DNA of 30,725 bases from an uncultured Eubacteriales bacterium (GTDB lineage: Bacteria; Bacillota; Clostridia; Tissierellales; Peptoniphilaceae). This document shows positions 23,041-30,725 of the stretch, one piece after another. Position 1 is the stretch's first letter. Every line of letters starts with the position of its first letter. Made by a program: the position numbers and the translations under genes. The stretch spans positions 1-30,725 of the forward strand of contig CABTXP010000015.1 in the NCBI GenBank assembly GCA_902488815.1, given 5' to 3'. The notes beneath the pieces were generated by a model, which had not been told where the DNA came from, searched no databases, and saw only the letters and a program-made list of their open reading frames with translations.

Positions 23041-24834
23041 ATGGAACTTAAAACTCACGATGAAAGGTTACAATTAACTAATGGCGATTTCCAAAGATTA
23101 GTTAAAGCTAGAAAACCGGAAGGAATTGAAGAAAAATCTGCTTATTTGATAGGAACTGGTATAGCATCACTTACCGCTGCTTGCTTTTTAATTAGGGATG
23201 CACATATGAATGGTAATAAGATTACTTTCTTAGAACAATTAGACATACCAGGTGGATCACTTGATGGTGAATACATGGATACTAGAGGTTATGTAGCCCG
23301 TGGTGGTAGGGAAACCGGAGCTCACTTCGAATGTTTATGGGATATTTGGAGTTCGATTCCAAGTCTAGAAAATCCGGAAATGAGTGTTTTAGATGATTAT
23401 TTTTATACCAATTACGACGATCCGAACTTCAGCAATTGTCGTATCACTCACAAGCAAGGTGAACGTTATGACGATGGTAAATTCAATTTAACTCAAGGCC
23501 AAGTTAAGGAAATTGCAGAACTTTGCATGACTAAAGATGAATTACTCGAAGATAAGGCAATTGAAGATATTTTCTCTGATGGACTTTTAAATTCAGACTT
23601 CTGGACACTTTGGAGGACAATGTTTGCCTTTGAAAACTGGCATTCAGCTCTAGAAATGAAGCTGTATCTAAATCGTTTTATCCATCATGTAGGTGGCCTT
23701 ACAGACCTATCAGCTCTTAGATTTACAAGATATGACCAATACAACTCAATTGTAAAACCAATGGTTAAATACCTTGAAAACCACGGATGTAAATTCCAAT
23801 ATAATACTAAGGTAACCGATATTGATTTTGATATTTCAGAGAACAAAAAAGTTGCTACAAAAATCATAGCTGAAGATAAAAACGGAAATGATAAGTCAAT
23901 TGATCTTACAGAAAATGACCTAGTCTTTATCACTAATGGATCAATGACAGAAAATTCAAGCTATGGTGATGATAATACACCAGCCGAACTTAGTGATGAA
24001 CAAACTGGTTGCTGGGAAATGTGGAAAAACATTGCTAAAAAATCAGATGATTTTGGTAACCCAGAAGTATTCTGTTCAGATGTAGAAAAAAGTAACTGGG
24101 AATCTTGTACAGTAACTTGTCATGATGATTCAGTACCAAAATATATTGAAAAAATAACAAAAAGAAGCCCTTATGGTGGAAAAACTGTAACAGGTGGTAT
24201 TGTAACTTGTGTTGATTCAAGCTGGTTAATGAGTTGGACAATTAATAGACAAGGCCAATATCCAGAGCAACCTGAAAATGATGTTGCTGTATGGGTTTAC
24301 GGTCTATTCACAGATGTTGAAGGTGACTACATCAAGAAGAAAATGAGAGATTGTACAGGTAAGGAAATTACAAAAGAATGGCTATACCATATTGGTGTTC
24401 CAGTAAATGAAATTGACCAATTAGCTGAAACTTGTACAGCTGTACCTGTTATGATGCCTTATATAACATCTCAATTCATGCCAAGAAAATTTGGTGACAG
24501 ACCTCTTGTAGTTCCAAAGGGTGGAGTTAACTTTGCTTTCTTAGGACAATTTGCAGAAACCCTAGATGATCCGGGAAGAGATACAGTATTTACAACAGAA
24601 TATTCAGGAAGAACAGCAATGGAAGCAGTTTATGTACTTTGTGGTATAGAAAAAGCTGTTCCAGAAGTGTTTGCTTCACGATATGATTTAAGATACCTTC
24701 TAAACGGAATGGTCGCTCTATCAGATGGTAAAAAACCAGACCTTCCACTTACTCCACTACAAAAAATGAAAGTTGCAAAACTAATCAAAGGTACAGATGT
24801 GGAAGAGATGCTAAAAGAATTTAATATTATTTAA
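23041..24834 (+). CDS. ohyA: Oleate hydratase
   Basis: An FAD-dependent hydratase of 597 residues that adds water to cis-9 double bonds, turning oleate into 10-hydroxystearate. The FAD-binding GTGIASLTAACFLIRDAHM begins at residue 38, followed by LEQLDIPGGSLDG. GGRETGAHFECLWDI carries the conserved glutamate at 91, in the loop that senses FAD and substrate, and LSALRFTRYDQYNS is also recognisable. The length is close to known OhyA proteins. It is soluble or membrane-peripheral. An AAAGGAGG site precedes the ATG and a terminator follows. The enzyme detoxifies host unsaturated fatty acids in several Gram-positives, a plausible role here. Composition suggests horizontal gain together with its neighbours. 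Confidence 0.95.
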   Translation: MELKTHDERLQLTNGDFQRLVKARKPEGIEEKSAYLIGTGIASLTAACFLIRDAHMNGNKITFLEQLDIPGGSLDGEYMDTRGYVARGGRETGAHFECLWDIWSSIPSLENPEMSVLDDYFYTNYDDPNFSNCRITHKQGERYDDGKFNLTQGQVKEIAELCMTKDELLEDKAIEDIFSDGLLNSDFWTLWRTMFAFENWHSALEMKLYLNRFIHHVGGLTDLSALRFTRYDQYNSIVKPMVKYLENHGCKFQYNTKVTDIDFDISENKKVATKIIAEDKNGNDKSIDLTENDLVFITNGSMTENSSYGDDNTPAELSDEQTGCWEMWKNIAKKSDDFGNPEVFCSDVEKSNWESCTVTCHDDSVPKYIEKITKRSPYGGKTVTGGIVTCVDSSWLMSWTINRQGQYPEQPENDVAVWVYGLFTDVEGDYIKKKMRDCTGKEITKEWLYHIGVPVNEIDQLAETCTAVPVMMPYITSQFMPRKFGDRPLVVPKGGVNFAFLGQFAETLDDPGRDTVFTTEYSGRTAMEAVYVLCGIEKAVPEVFASRYDLRYLLNGMVALSDGKKPDLPLTPLQKMKVAKLIKGTDVEEMLKEFNII

Positions 24835-24851
24835 TAATTTATAACAAATTT

Positions 24852-24881
24852 GGGGCGATAATATATCGTCCCTTTATTTTT
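24852..24881 (+). terminator. Terminator after oleate hydratase
   Basis: GGGGCGAT (24852-24859) pairs with ATCGTCCC (24865-24872), with one G-T wobble and a 5-base loop, followed by TTTATTTTT. It separates ohyA from the AAA/VWA cassette. Confidence 0.85.
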
Positions 24882-24897
24882 ACCAAGGAGTGCTATC

Positions 24898-26961
24898 ATG
24901 AACATGAGCAATAATCAAACTGTACCTAGTATAGAAGAAATTCATGCTATATACGAAGATATTCTAAGAGATGAAGCTAGGGCAGATAAAGAAAAGGACT
25001 TAGAGCAATCAGGTGAATTTTATAAAAGGTTTAGAAAAGAAGAAAATAAAAGGGAAGAGACAAAATTAGAAAATCCTATAATAAAAGAATACAGAAAATA
25101 TTTAAAAAATGAAGAGAATAAACAAAAGAAATTAATAGAAGAATTAGAAAACCTAATAAGTTATGAGAAATTCTTTTTAGAATTAGAAAGAAAAAGAAAT
25201 CAAAACAATAATCGCGCAAACTTTGGAAGCAATGAAGCTACAAGATATAGGGTTGATAAGATTAATTATTATTCCAAAAAACTAAGGGAAATAATTAATA
25301 AATCGCCAGACGCCTGGCAATATTATTATCATAGACAGCTCATCACTGATATACAAACGGGATATAAAGAAGATCTTGTAGAAGTATCCTATGTAGTAGA
25401 AGCTAAGAAAAAAATAATTGAATCCTTAAAGCAATCAACACCAGTATATATAATAGGCCACCTAGGTAGCGGTAAAACTCAAATAGCAAGAGAAGCTGCA
25501 ATTGAATTTACTATAGAAAATTTAATCCAAGAAGAATTAGAAGATGGAATGGAAAAATGGTATCTAAATAATCAAAATGCTAGCGAAAATCAAGCTATAG
25601 CAAAATTTGCCGAACTAAATAAGAATAGGAGAAATTATTATAAAACTCTACTAAAAGAAGGAAATCTAGAAGACTTAGATAAAATATATCCCTACTTTAT
25701 ATCAGGTTCCTATAATTTGACCTACGAAGATATGTTTGTAGAAAAAACCCTGTCTTTAGAAAAGGCATCTCAAAATGAAAGTAACTTAGAGTTAATCGAT
25801 GAAGTTGTAGATCAATATTTTACATGGCTAAAAACTCATGAAAAACAACTTCTAAAACTTGAGCCAGAAAAGCAAGTAATAATAAAAAGTAAGCTTTGGG
25901 ATAGTATTTCAGAAATTTTTATAGCTAGGAATAGTATCTATGGCACGGTTGTAAAAAAAATAGAAAGAGAAATTTTGTTAGCAGTAAGAAATGGTAGACC
26001 AGTAATAATTGATGAGATAAATACAATTGCAATGCAAAATTTGATAGGACTTAATGATATATTACAAAGTAAATTCGGATCTAGAGCTTATGTTACAGGC
26101 ATTGGCACTGTCAAAATAAATAGGGGTTTTGGTTTAATCGGCACAGGCAATTTATCAACAGACCTAGTAAGTTATGAAGGAACCAATGAATTAAATCCGG
26201 CTTTTAAATCCCGTTTCTTAACTATAGAATATAATTATGTTAATCAAAATACTGTTGGTTCATTAAAAAATCAGCAAAATCCTCAAGATAATGAACTATT
26301 TAGGATTATGTTGGTAAGACTTTTAGATAATAAAGGCAATTTACAAATTCCAACACCGAGAAGGACTTTAGAAGAAATCTTTAGACTAGCTCAATTATCT
26401 AAAGTAAGCCAAGAAGTTTTTATGGGTAAGTGGGTTAAAAACGGAGAAGAAAATTCGTCGGAAGAAACTCCTGAACTTAAGGAACCAGTTCTATCATTAA
26501 GAAATATTCTAAGAATTTTAGATAATTGGAATTTAGGCGAGGAAAAAGATTTGAGTCTAGCGTTATGGGACGGTTTTATAAGTTCAATAACCAATCCAAA
26601 AGACCAGGCCTATATACTATCCCAAGCGGTGAGATTTGGGTTTTTTAGAGAATCAGGGGGTTGGAATATTAAGAATGAAAATCTTGGAAAAGTTGTTTTA
26701 GAATACGAAGATATAAGGACTAGACCTTACCAATATACACGTGGCGAAATTGAAAGTCTAAGCTATCTAGACATAATTAAAATCATATTTGGACCAGCAC
26801 CAAAAAGAAAAAACCCTCCAGATTTTTTAAAAGACTATGCTGGGGAAGAAAATAAAATTTCTCTAGAAGAATATCAGCAGCTTGACCAAAGATTAAATCA
26901 GTTAGAGCACTCAAAATATCTCTTAGATTATTTAAAAGATATGGAAAATAATAGAAAATGA
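24898..26961 (+). CDS. MoxR-like AAA+ ATPase with large insertions
   Basis: A soluble 687-residue protein. Residues 1 to about 165 are highly charged (Glu/Lys) and probably coiled-coil. The AAA+ core follows: Walker A GHLGSGKT at 187-194, a strand FISGSYNLTYEDMF, Walker B PVIIDEIN with D372-E373, sensor-1 N418 in LIGTGNLST, and the arginine-finger motif NPAFKSRF with R439. This set and its order fit the MoxR/CbbQ (AAA_5) clade. Walker A and B are about 180 residues apart instead of roughly 60, so two helical insertions (about 205-255 and 280-355) interrupt the core. A lid and C-terminal region follow. It overlaps the next gene by 4 bases. As in other MoxR-VWA pairs it probably remodels a partner together with the VWA protein; the target is unknown. 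Confidence 0.85.
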   Translation: MNMSNNQTVPSIEEIHAIYEDILRDEARADKEKDLEQSGEFYKRFRKEENKREETKLENPIIKEYRKYLKNEENKQKKLIEELENLISYEKFFLELERKRNQNNNRANFGSNEATRYRVDKINYYSKKLREIINKSPDAWQYYYHRQLITDIQTGYKEDLVEVSYVVEAKKKIIESLKQSTPVYIIGHLGSGKTQIAREAAIEFTIENLIQEELEDGMEKWYLNNQNASENQAIAKFAELNKNRRNYYKTLLKEGNLEDLDKIYPYFISGSYNLTYEDMFVEKTLSLEKASQNESNLELIDEVVDQYFTWLKTHEKQLLKLEPEKQVIIKSKLWDSISEIFIARNSIYGTVVKKIEREILLAVRNGRPVIIDEINTIAMQNLIGLNDILQSKFGSRAYVTGIGTVKINRGFGLIGTGNLSTDLVSYEGTNELNPAFKSRFLTIEYNYVNQNTVGSLKNQQNPQDNELFRIMLVRLLDNKGNLQIPTPRRTLEEIFRLAQLSKVSQEVFMGKWVKNGEENSSEETPELKEPVLSLRNILRILDNWNLGEEKDLSLALWDGFISSITNPKDQAYILSQAVRFGFFRESGGWNIKNENLGKVVLEYEDIRTRPYQYTRGEIESLSYLDIIKIIFGPAPKRKNPPDFLKDYAGEENKISLEEYQQLDQRLNQLEHSKYLLDYLKDMENNRK

Positions 26962-28172
26962 AATTTTCAGAAAATATAGATAAATATGAGGAAAGTATAA
27001 GAAAGCTAAGGGAAGATTTAAACCAAACTCTAGAAAAAGGTCAGCTTGATGAAAATTTTGAGGAAAAATTATTAGAATTAGAGAAATTAGAAAGTAAAAT
27101 TCTAAAAGAGCTATTGCCACACTATAGACAACTTGTACCGGAGATTTATCCAACAAAAATAGATGAAATAGCTGTCAAAGCTAGCGGGACTTATAAATTA
27201 AGTACTTATCTTAAGAGTTACTTATGTATAGATCAAAATATATTTATACTAGCAAGCGCTGATCAAAAAGTGCAATTTATGAGAATTTCTGAAGATAATT
27301 ATAAAATAGAATTAAGTCAGCCTATCAAAAATTTTAACAAGTTGATAGTATATATGTCTGCTCTTAGCTTAGATAAAATTTTGCTATTTGCTGTTACAGG
27401 GGATATTTTTGTGTTTCAATCAAATGATTTCGCAGGTGTTTTTGAAAATATTAAAAATTTGAAAAAAAATAAGTTAGGAAAAATTAATCAAGGTTTTGAA
27501 AATGTTATAAAAATAGAAGAAAATAAATTTTTGTGTCAAATAGAGGCAAACGAATTTTTAGTATTAGAAATTGATCCTATAAATTTAAGATTTGAGATAA
27601 AAAAACGTATAGACTTTTCAAAAACAGTTCAAGAAGTTAACTCTTTAGCTAAAATTAATGATTCATACCTTGGCTTAGTAAGCAACCGCGGTGAACTTAT
27701 TTTGGCGAAATATAAGGAAGATAAGCTAATAATTGATAAAAAAATAAAAAACATAGATAGTCCAATAAAGTATTTGACCAGTCTAGAAAACGAAAATTTT
27801 AAAAAAAATATTTGTCTAGGTATAGGAGATAAGAAAAATTTCTTCCTATATGACTTAGATTGCGAAAAAATACTTAATTTAGAAAATCAAAATTTTAAGG
27901 GCAATATCTATAATATTGAAAGTATAAAGGGCAGTGCTTTAGTTTTGACTGATGATTTTTATCTGTACTTACTAGAAGAAAATAAGGGTAAATGGACCTT
28001 ATATCAAGAATTCAGCACTTCTGATAGCTATTATGTAAATGTAATAGCTTTAAGTTCTTCAAATTACTTAACTATAGATTTAAATGGTAATTTTCAGATT
28101 TTAAAAATAGATAGACTAGATTCCATTGAAAAGCTCAGAAATATTGATCTTATTAGCCATAGGAGATTATGA
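26958..28172 (+). CDS. Putative seven-bladed beta-propeller protein of the AAA/VWA cassette
   Basis: A 404-residue cytosolic protein I cannot assign to a known family. Residues 1-55 look like a coiled coil. Then comes a repeat built of paired strands around a turn: FILASADQKVQFMRI (96), ILLFAVTGDIFVFQ (141), FLCQIEANEFLVLEI (191), YLGLVSNRGELILAKY (237), ICLGIGDKKNFFLYDL (285), ALVLTDDFYLYLLE (327) and YLTIDLNGNFQILKID (370). The seven units recur every 42-50 residues, which is what a seven-bladed WD40/PQQ-like propeller would show. No catalytic motif is seen. The gene is very AT-rich. It overlaps both neighbours by 4 bases, so its product should be made in step with the ATPase and VWA protein, likely as a binding or sensing component. 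Confidence 0.7.
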   Translation: MKFSENIDKYEESIRKLREDLNQTLEKGQLDENFEEKLLELEKLESKILKELLPHYRQLVPEIYPTKIDEIAVKASGTYKLSTYLKSYLCIDQNIFILASADQKVQFMRISEDNYKIELSQPIKNFNKLIVYMSALSLDKILLFAVTGDIFVFQSNDFAGVFENIKNLKKNKLGKINQGFENVIKIEENKFLCQIEANEFLVLEIDPINLRFEIKKRIDFSKTVQEVNSLAKINDSYLGLVSNRGELILAKYKEDKLIIDKKIKNIDSPIKYLTSLENENFKKNICLGIGDKKNFFLYDLDCEKILNLENQNFKGNIYNIESIKGSALVLTDDFYLYLLEENKGKWTLYQEFSTSDSYYVNVIALSSSNYLTIDLNGNFQILKIDRLDSIEKLRNIDLISHRRL

Positions 28173-29812
28173 TGTTTGATATAGATAGAAATGCTCTTAA
28201 TGAAGAAAAATTAATAAAGGAAGCGGAAGAAAATCTAGATATATTTTTAGAAGGTCATAGGCAAGCACTCACTACTTTTACAAGAGAACCAAGCCTCAGA
28301 TATATTGGCTCTAAAAATTTGGAAAAATTTGTATTAAAAGCAAAGGAAAATATCTTGTACCTCCCTCTATCTAGTTTTTTAAAAGCTGACTTAGATAATA
28401 ATGAGATTTTATGGCACATATATTATGAATTAGCCCTCTATCCAGACTGGATAAAAAATGCTAATTATTATTTAAATAGGGAAGTGACTTGGAAGGCAGA
28501 AATTGATGAAATTACTTATTATATCTATAAAAAAACAAATCAAATTGAGTCCAAATTTGATACAAAGATATTATCTAAGTCCATATATACATTTTTAAAT
28601 AAGGAACTGATAAAACAAATAAACCTAGACCAAGACATAACAAAAAGGGATCCATTAATCAAAGCTTTTATCTATCCCGCTTTCAAAAAGTATTGGTTAA
28701 AAGAAGTTGATTCAATGGGAACTAAAGAGAGTAGTGATGATAGCGAGAAATTTTTTGAAGAAAGTGATGAACAAACAGCCAAAGATAAATTGGAATCTAC
28801 TAGAAAGGATGTGGAGGAAAGTCTAAAAGAAATTATAGATCAAGAAAATACCAAGGCATCTTCTACAGAAGATTCTATTGAAGAAAAAATGGAAATTTAT
28901 GACATAAGTAGAGAAGAACTTGACTTATATAATTATTATGTAAACCAAACAAAAGCCCAAAGAGAAGTAATGAAAGATTTTTGGAAAAAGCTTATCGGTT
29001 CTTACAAAAAAGAAGTAAATATCAAAAAGAATAGACAAGCAAAAGGAAAGCTAAATGTAAATGACCTTATCTATAGCTATCCGGATTTTATTGAGGCAGA
29101 GCAAAAAGGAAACTATAAAGAACTTAAAATATTTGACAAAAATTTCCTAGAGGCTCAAAATAATTTGTTGCCAAATAAAATAGAGATTTCTTTTCTAATA
29201 GATAATTCAGGCTCTATGGATAAAGAAAAGATAGATGCAACTAGAAAAACCTTGGCAGCAACCCTTTTATCTATATCTGATTTTAATCGTTACCTACAAA
29301 TAGAGGCTCAAAAAACTAATCAAAAAATAGATTTAGTAACCGAAACGTGGTTTTTTGGTCAAAATCACTATAAAGTAAAAAACTTTGAAGATGTAAAAGA
29401 CTTGGAAAAAAGCAAAATCATATCTTCTATTACAAAAGTAGATGGCAACTTAGGTACGACAAATTATGCTTCTTGCCTTAGAGAAATATATAAAGGAATT
29501 AACTCTAAACAAAAGTCACAAATCAAAAACAAAGAAGAATATAAGATAATATTTGAAGTAACTGACGGGGCATCAACATTTCCTGGCGCAACCAAAGATA
29601 TAGTAAAAAAACTCATAGAAACAGATGTAGAAATATTTGCAATTCAAATCGGAAAAATCAGCAAGATTGATACAAAAACCTTTAATTATATATGGGATAA
29701 TAACTTCAAGTACCCTCATGGTTTAATCCTAGCTGATAATATTGAAAAACTAACAGGCGAACTCCTTAATTTAGTAAAAAGAAATCTAGAATCTATATTC
29801 CAAGTTAGCTAA
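28169..29812 (+). CDS. VWA-domain protein with intact MIDAS, partner of the MoxR-like ATPase
   Basis: A soluble 547-residue protein. The N-terminal part (about 1-185) is helical and unfamiliar. An acidic low-complexity linker (about 188-245) follows, then a helical segment, and a C-terminal VWA domain from about residue 340. The metal-ion-dependent adhesion site is complete: DNSGS (D345, S347, S349), the threonines T430/T431 in LGTTNYASC, and D466 in EVTDGAST. VWA proteins paired with MoxR ATPases bind partners through this metal site. There are two in-frame ATGs (28169 and 28172); the second sits better relative to AGGAG (28161-28165). It is the last gene of the cassette, and no clear terminator follows. 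Confidence 0.88.
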   Translation: MMFDIDRNALNEEKLIKEAEENLDIFLEGHRQALTTFTREPSLRYIGSKNLEKFVLKAKENILYLPLSSFLKADLDNNEILWHIYYELALYPDWIKNANYYLNREVTWKAEIDEITYYIYKKTNQIESKFDTKILSKSIYTFLNKELIKQINLDQDITKRDPLIKAFIYPAFKKYWLKEVDSMGTKESSDDSEKFFEESDEQTAKDKLESTRKDVEESLKEIIDQENTKASSTEDSIEEKMEIYDISREELDLYNYYVNQTKAQREVMKDFWKKLIGSYKKEVNIKKNRQAKGKLNVNDLIYSYPDFIEAEQKGNYKELKIFDKNFLEAQNNLLPNKIEISFLIDNSGSMDKEKIDATRKTLAATLLSISDFNRYLQIEAQKTNQKIDLVTETWFFGQNHYKVKNFEDVKDLEKSKIISSITKVDGNLGTTNYASCLREIYKGINSKQKSQIKNKEEYKIIFEVTDGASTFPGATKDIVKKLIETDVEIFAIQIGKISKIDTKTFNYIWDNNFKYPHGLILADNIEKLTGELLNLVKRNLESIFQVS

Positions 29813-30271
29813 GAGAATAACAAGGTTAAATAATTTGTCTGTATTGAGCCTGTATAAGTTTCTTAATTTAGAAGCTATCTAATAAATTTAAATGAAATAG
29901 ATATTGACAAGAATTTTAGCTTAATCTTATTTTTCATTTTTTTTAATTAGCCTAGTATACTGAAGGTGTGTTAAAGAAATATCTAATAGTGGCATTATCG
30001 CATAAAGAAGTTTTTAAAAGCTTTTCAAAACGGTGTAAAAAAAGAAAAAATGACTTTTTTAAATCCACCATCCATTTCATGAAAGGCGTAAATTTCTTTA
30101 AAGCTACTCCCAGGCTTGTATTTATCTTCATCGTTCTTAGAAAATTCTCGATCTAAAAAAGGAGTTTAATATCCATTTATTAGGTTGTAATAATTTGCTT
30201 GTGATAAAATATTTTTGGCAAATCTGGTATATAAATTCCCAAACCTGTGAAAGAGAGTATTTAAATTTGGT

Positions 30272-30301
30272 TATATAAGTTTTAAACGGTTTACTTATAT
30301 A
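30272..30301. repeat. Inverted repeat, 9 bp perfect arms
   Basis: TATATAAGT (30272-30280) and ACTTATATA (30293-30301) are perfect complements separated by 12 bases that contain the smaller palindrome AAACGGTTT. It may be an operator-like palindrome or a weak hairpin. Confidence 0.55.
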
Positions 30302-30307
30302 CAGCTA

Positions 30308-30340
30308 ATAAAAAAGCCCGGCTACGCATAGCAAGGGCTT
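30308..30340 (-). terminator. Leftward rho-independent terminator without an evident gene
   Basis: Outer arms AAGCCC (30314-30319) and GGGCTT (30335-30340) enclose inner arms GCTA (30321-30324) and TAGC (30329-30332) with a CGCA loop. The left flank is an A-run, so only a leftward transcript would end in a T-run. Confidence 0.6.
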
Positions 30341-30541
30341 GCAGAAATAAAATTTGTATGCATGAAAACTATAAGTATATCTAGTGTGGTTTATAATTAA
30401 TCAATTGGTGGAGATATTTCCACATACGAGGCTTTTAAAAAATTTCAAAATTTATCCATACTGACCACTCAAGCCACATAGAGGCTATAGTATTACTGAC
30501 AAGAAAATAAGATGATAGGTTATAAAACTGTTGAAGCAGGT

Positions 30542-30575
30542 GGCTTTTAGGATCTCTAAGGAAATCTTAAAAGCC
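30542..30575. repeat. Long near-perfect hairpin
   Basis: GGCTTTTA (30542-30549) pairs with TAAAAGCC (30568-30575). Pairing continues inward through a G-T wobble and GATCTC/GAAATC with one mismatch, closing on a TAAG loop: about 15 pairs in all. A T-containing stretch follows on the right, so it could also act as a weak rightward terminator. Confidence 0.6.
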
Positions 30576-30641
30576 TAAATTTGCTTTTAATTCTACTTGG
30601 AAGAACAATAAAAATTATTTTAAGAGATAAATAAAAACACA

Positions 30642-30670
30642 TTGACAATCTTCTATATGAATTGTATAAT
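30642..30670 (+). promoter_or_regulatory. Consensus promoter of the gene at the right edge
   Basis: A perfect -35 TTGACA (30642-30647), a 17-base spacer and a perfect -10 TATAAT (30665-30670), followed by AAAGGAGG. Confidence 0.9.
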
Positions 30671-30698
30671 TTTATTATAAAAGACAAAGGAGGTTTAC

Positions 30699-30725
30699 AT
30701 GAAGCATAAATATATAGAGATATCA
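30699..30725 (+). CDS. Start of a gene cut by the right edge
   Basis: ATG at 30699 follows AAAGGAGG (30686-30693) by five bases and a consensus promoter. Only nine residues are visible (MKHKYIEIS). This beginning would suit a GntR-type regulator, in which a KY..I pattern starts the first helix, but that is little more than a guess. Confidence 0.6.

Larger units (their letters stand above)
29813..30698. other. 886-base AT-rich gap without a convincing gene
   Basis: No ORF here has a good ribosome site, length and composition together. The gap contains an isolated TTGACA (29904-29909) without a matched -10, a TATACT (29956-29961), three strong inverted repeats listed separately, a longer inverted pair AAGCCAC (30470-30476) with GTGGCTT (30540-30546), and a consensus promoter at the right end. 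It could be a decayed mobile element or a structured RNA region; I cannot tell which. Confidence 0.5.

Noticed and set aside
22350..29812. Conventional phage or conjugative element as carrier of the AT-rich block
   Set aside because: No integrase, relaxase, structural or replication gene, and no tRNA attachment site, is present in the window.
29968..30156. 62-codon open frame starting at GTG on the + strand
   Set aside because: It starts seven bases after its only candidate -10, is full of K and F runs, resembles nothing known to me, and lies in a hairpin-rich gap; probably chance.
30025..30165. 46-codon open stretch on the - strand with codon use resembling a real gene (contains YKPGSSFKEIYAFHEMDGGF)
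   Set aside because: It has no suitable start codon or ribosome site and stops flank both ends. It could be the remnant of a lost gene, but I cannot support that without a database match.
30480..30560. Possible right end of an IS200/IS605-type element with subterminal hairpins
   Set aside because: No transposase remnant or target motif is recognisable; the hairpins alone do not prove an insertion sequence.
1..30725. CRISPR array, rRNA or tRNA genes
   Set aside because: No regularly spaced direct repeats and no tRNA or rRNA motifs were seen on either strand.

Overview
The window is 30.7 kb of low-GC DNA. Its gene content and style point to an anaerobic Gram-positive bacterium, probably of the Tissierellia/Peptoniphilaceae type: 2-oxoacid:ferredoxin oxidoreductase, VanW/G5 envelope protein, the tmk-darA-holB-ricT string of Firmicutes, many ATGA overlaps, strong AGGAGG sites and extended -10 promoters. 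The organism is an inference; no rRNA or tRNA lies in the window.

Positions 1-22,328 read as conserved chromosome. They hold the 3' end of typA with a YgjP-like metalloprotein; a P-loop ATPase followed by a four-subunit 2-oxoacid:ferredoxin oxidoreductase operon whose gamma subunit carries a ferritin-like diiron domain; a leftward DUF4177-traX pair; a decarboxylase-tmk-darA-darA2-holB-ricT operon; a class V aminotransferase; a leftward ABC exporter; tdk-psuK-psuG (nucleoside salvage); DUF503-nth-vanW; and an unrecognised gene followed by cvfB and rlmD. The genes are tightly packed, with terminators at most operon ends.

From about 22,330 the base and codon usage becomes visibly more AT-rich. 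This part holds a TetR regulator, an oleate hydratase, and a three-gene translationally coupled cassette. The cassette encodes a MoxR-like AAA+ ATPase with large insertions, a protein with seven roughly 45-residue repeats that looks like a beta-propeller, and a VWA protein with an intact MIDAS. This accessory stretch, and above all the AAA+/propeller/VWA cassette, is the best candidate for an undescribed system.

The last 0.9 kb (29,813-30,698) has no convincing gene. It holds several strong inverted repeats, a leftward terminator with no visible gene in front of it, and finally a consensus promoter driving a gene cut off by the right edge.

Other points: nth appears to start at a rare ATA codon, a short second DarA-like gene sits where Bacillus has yaaR, and one terminator hairpin contains the stop codon of its own gene.
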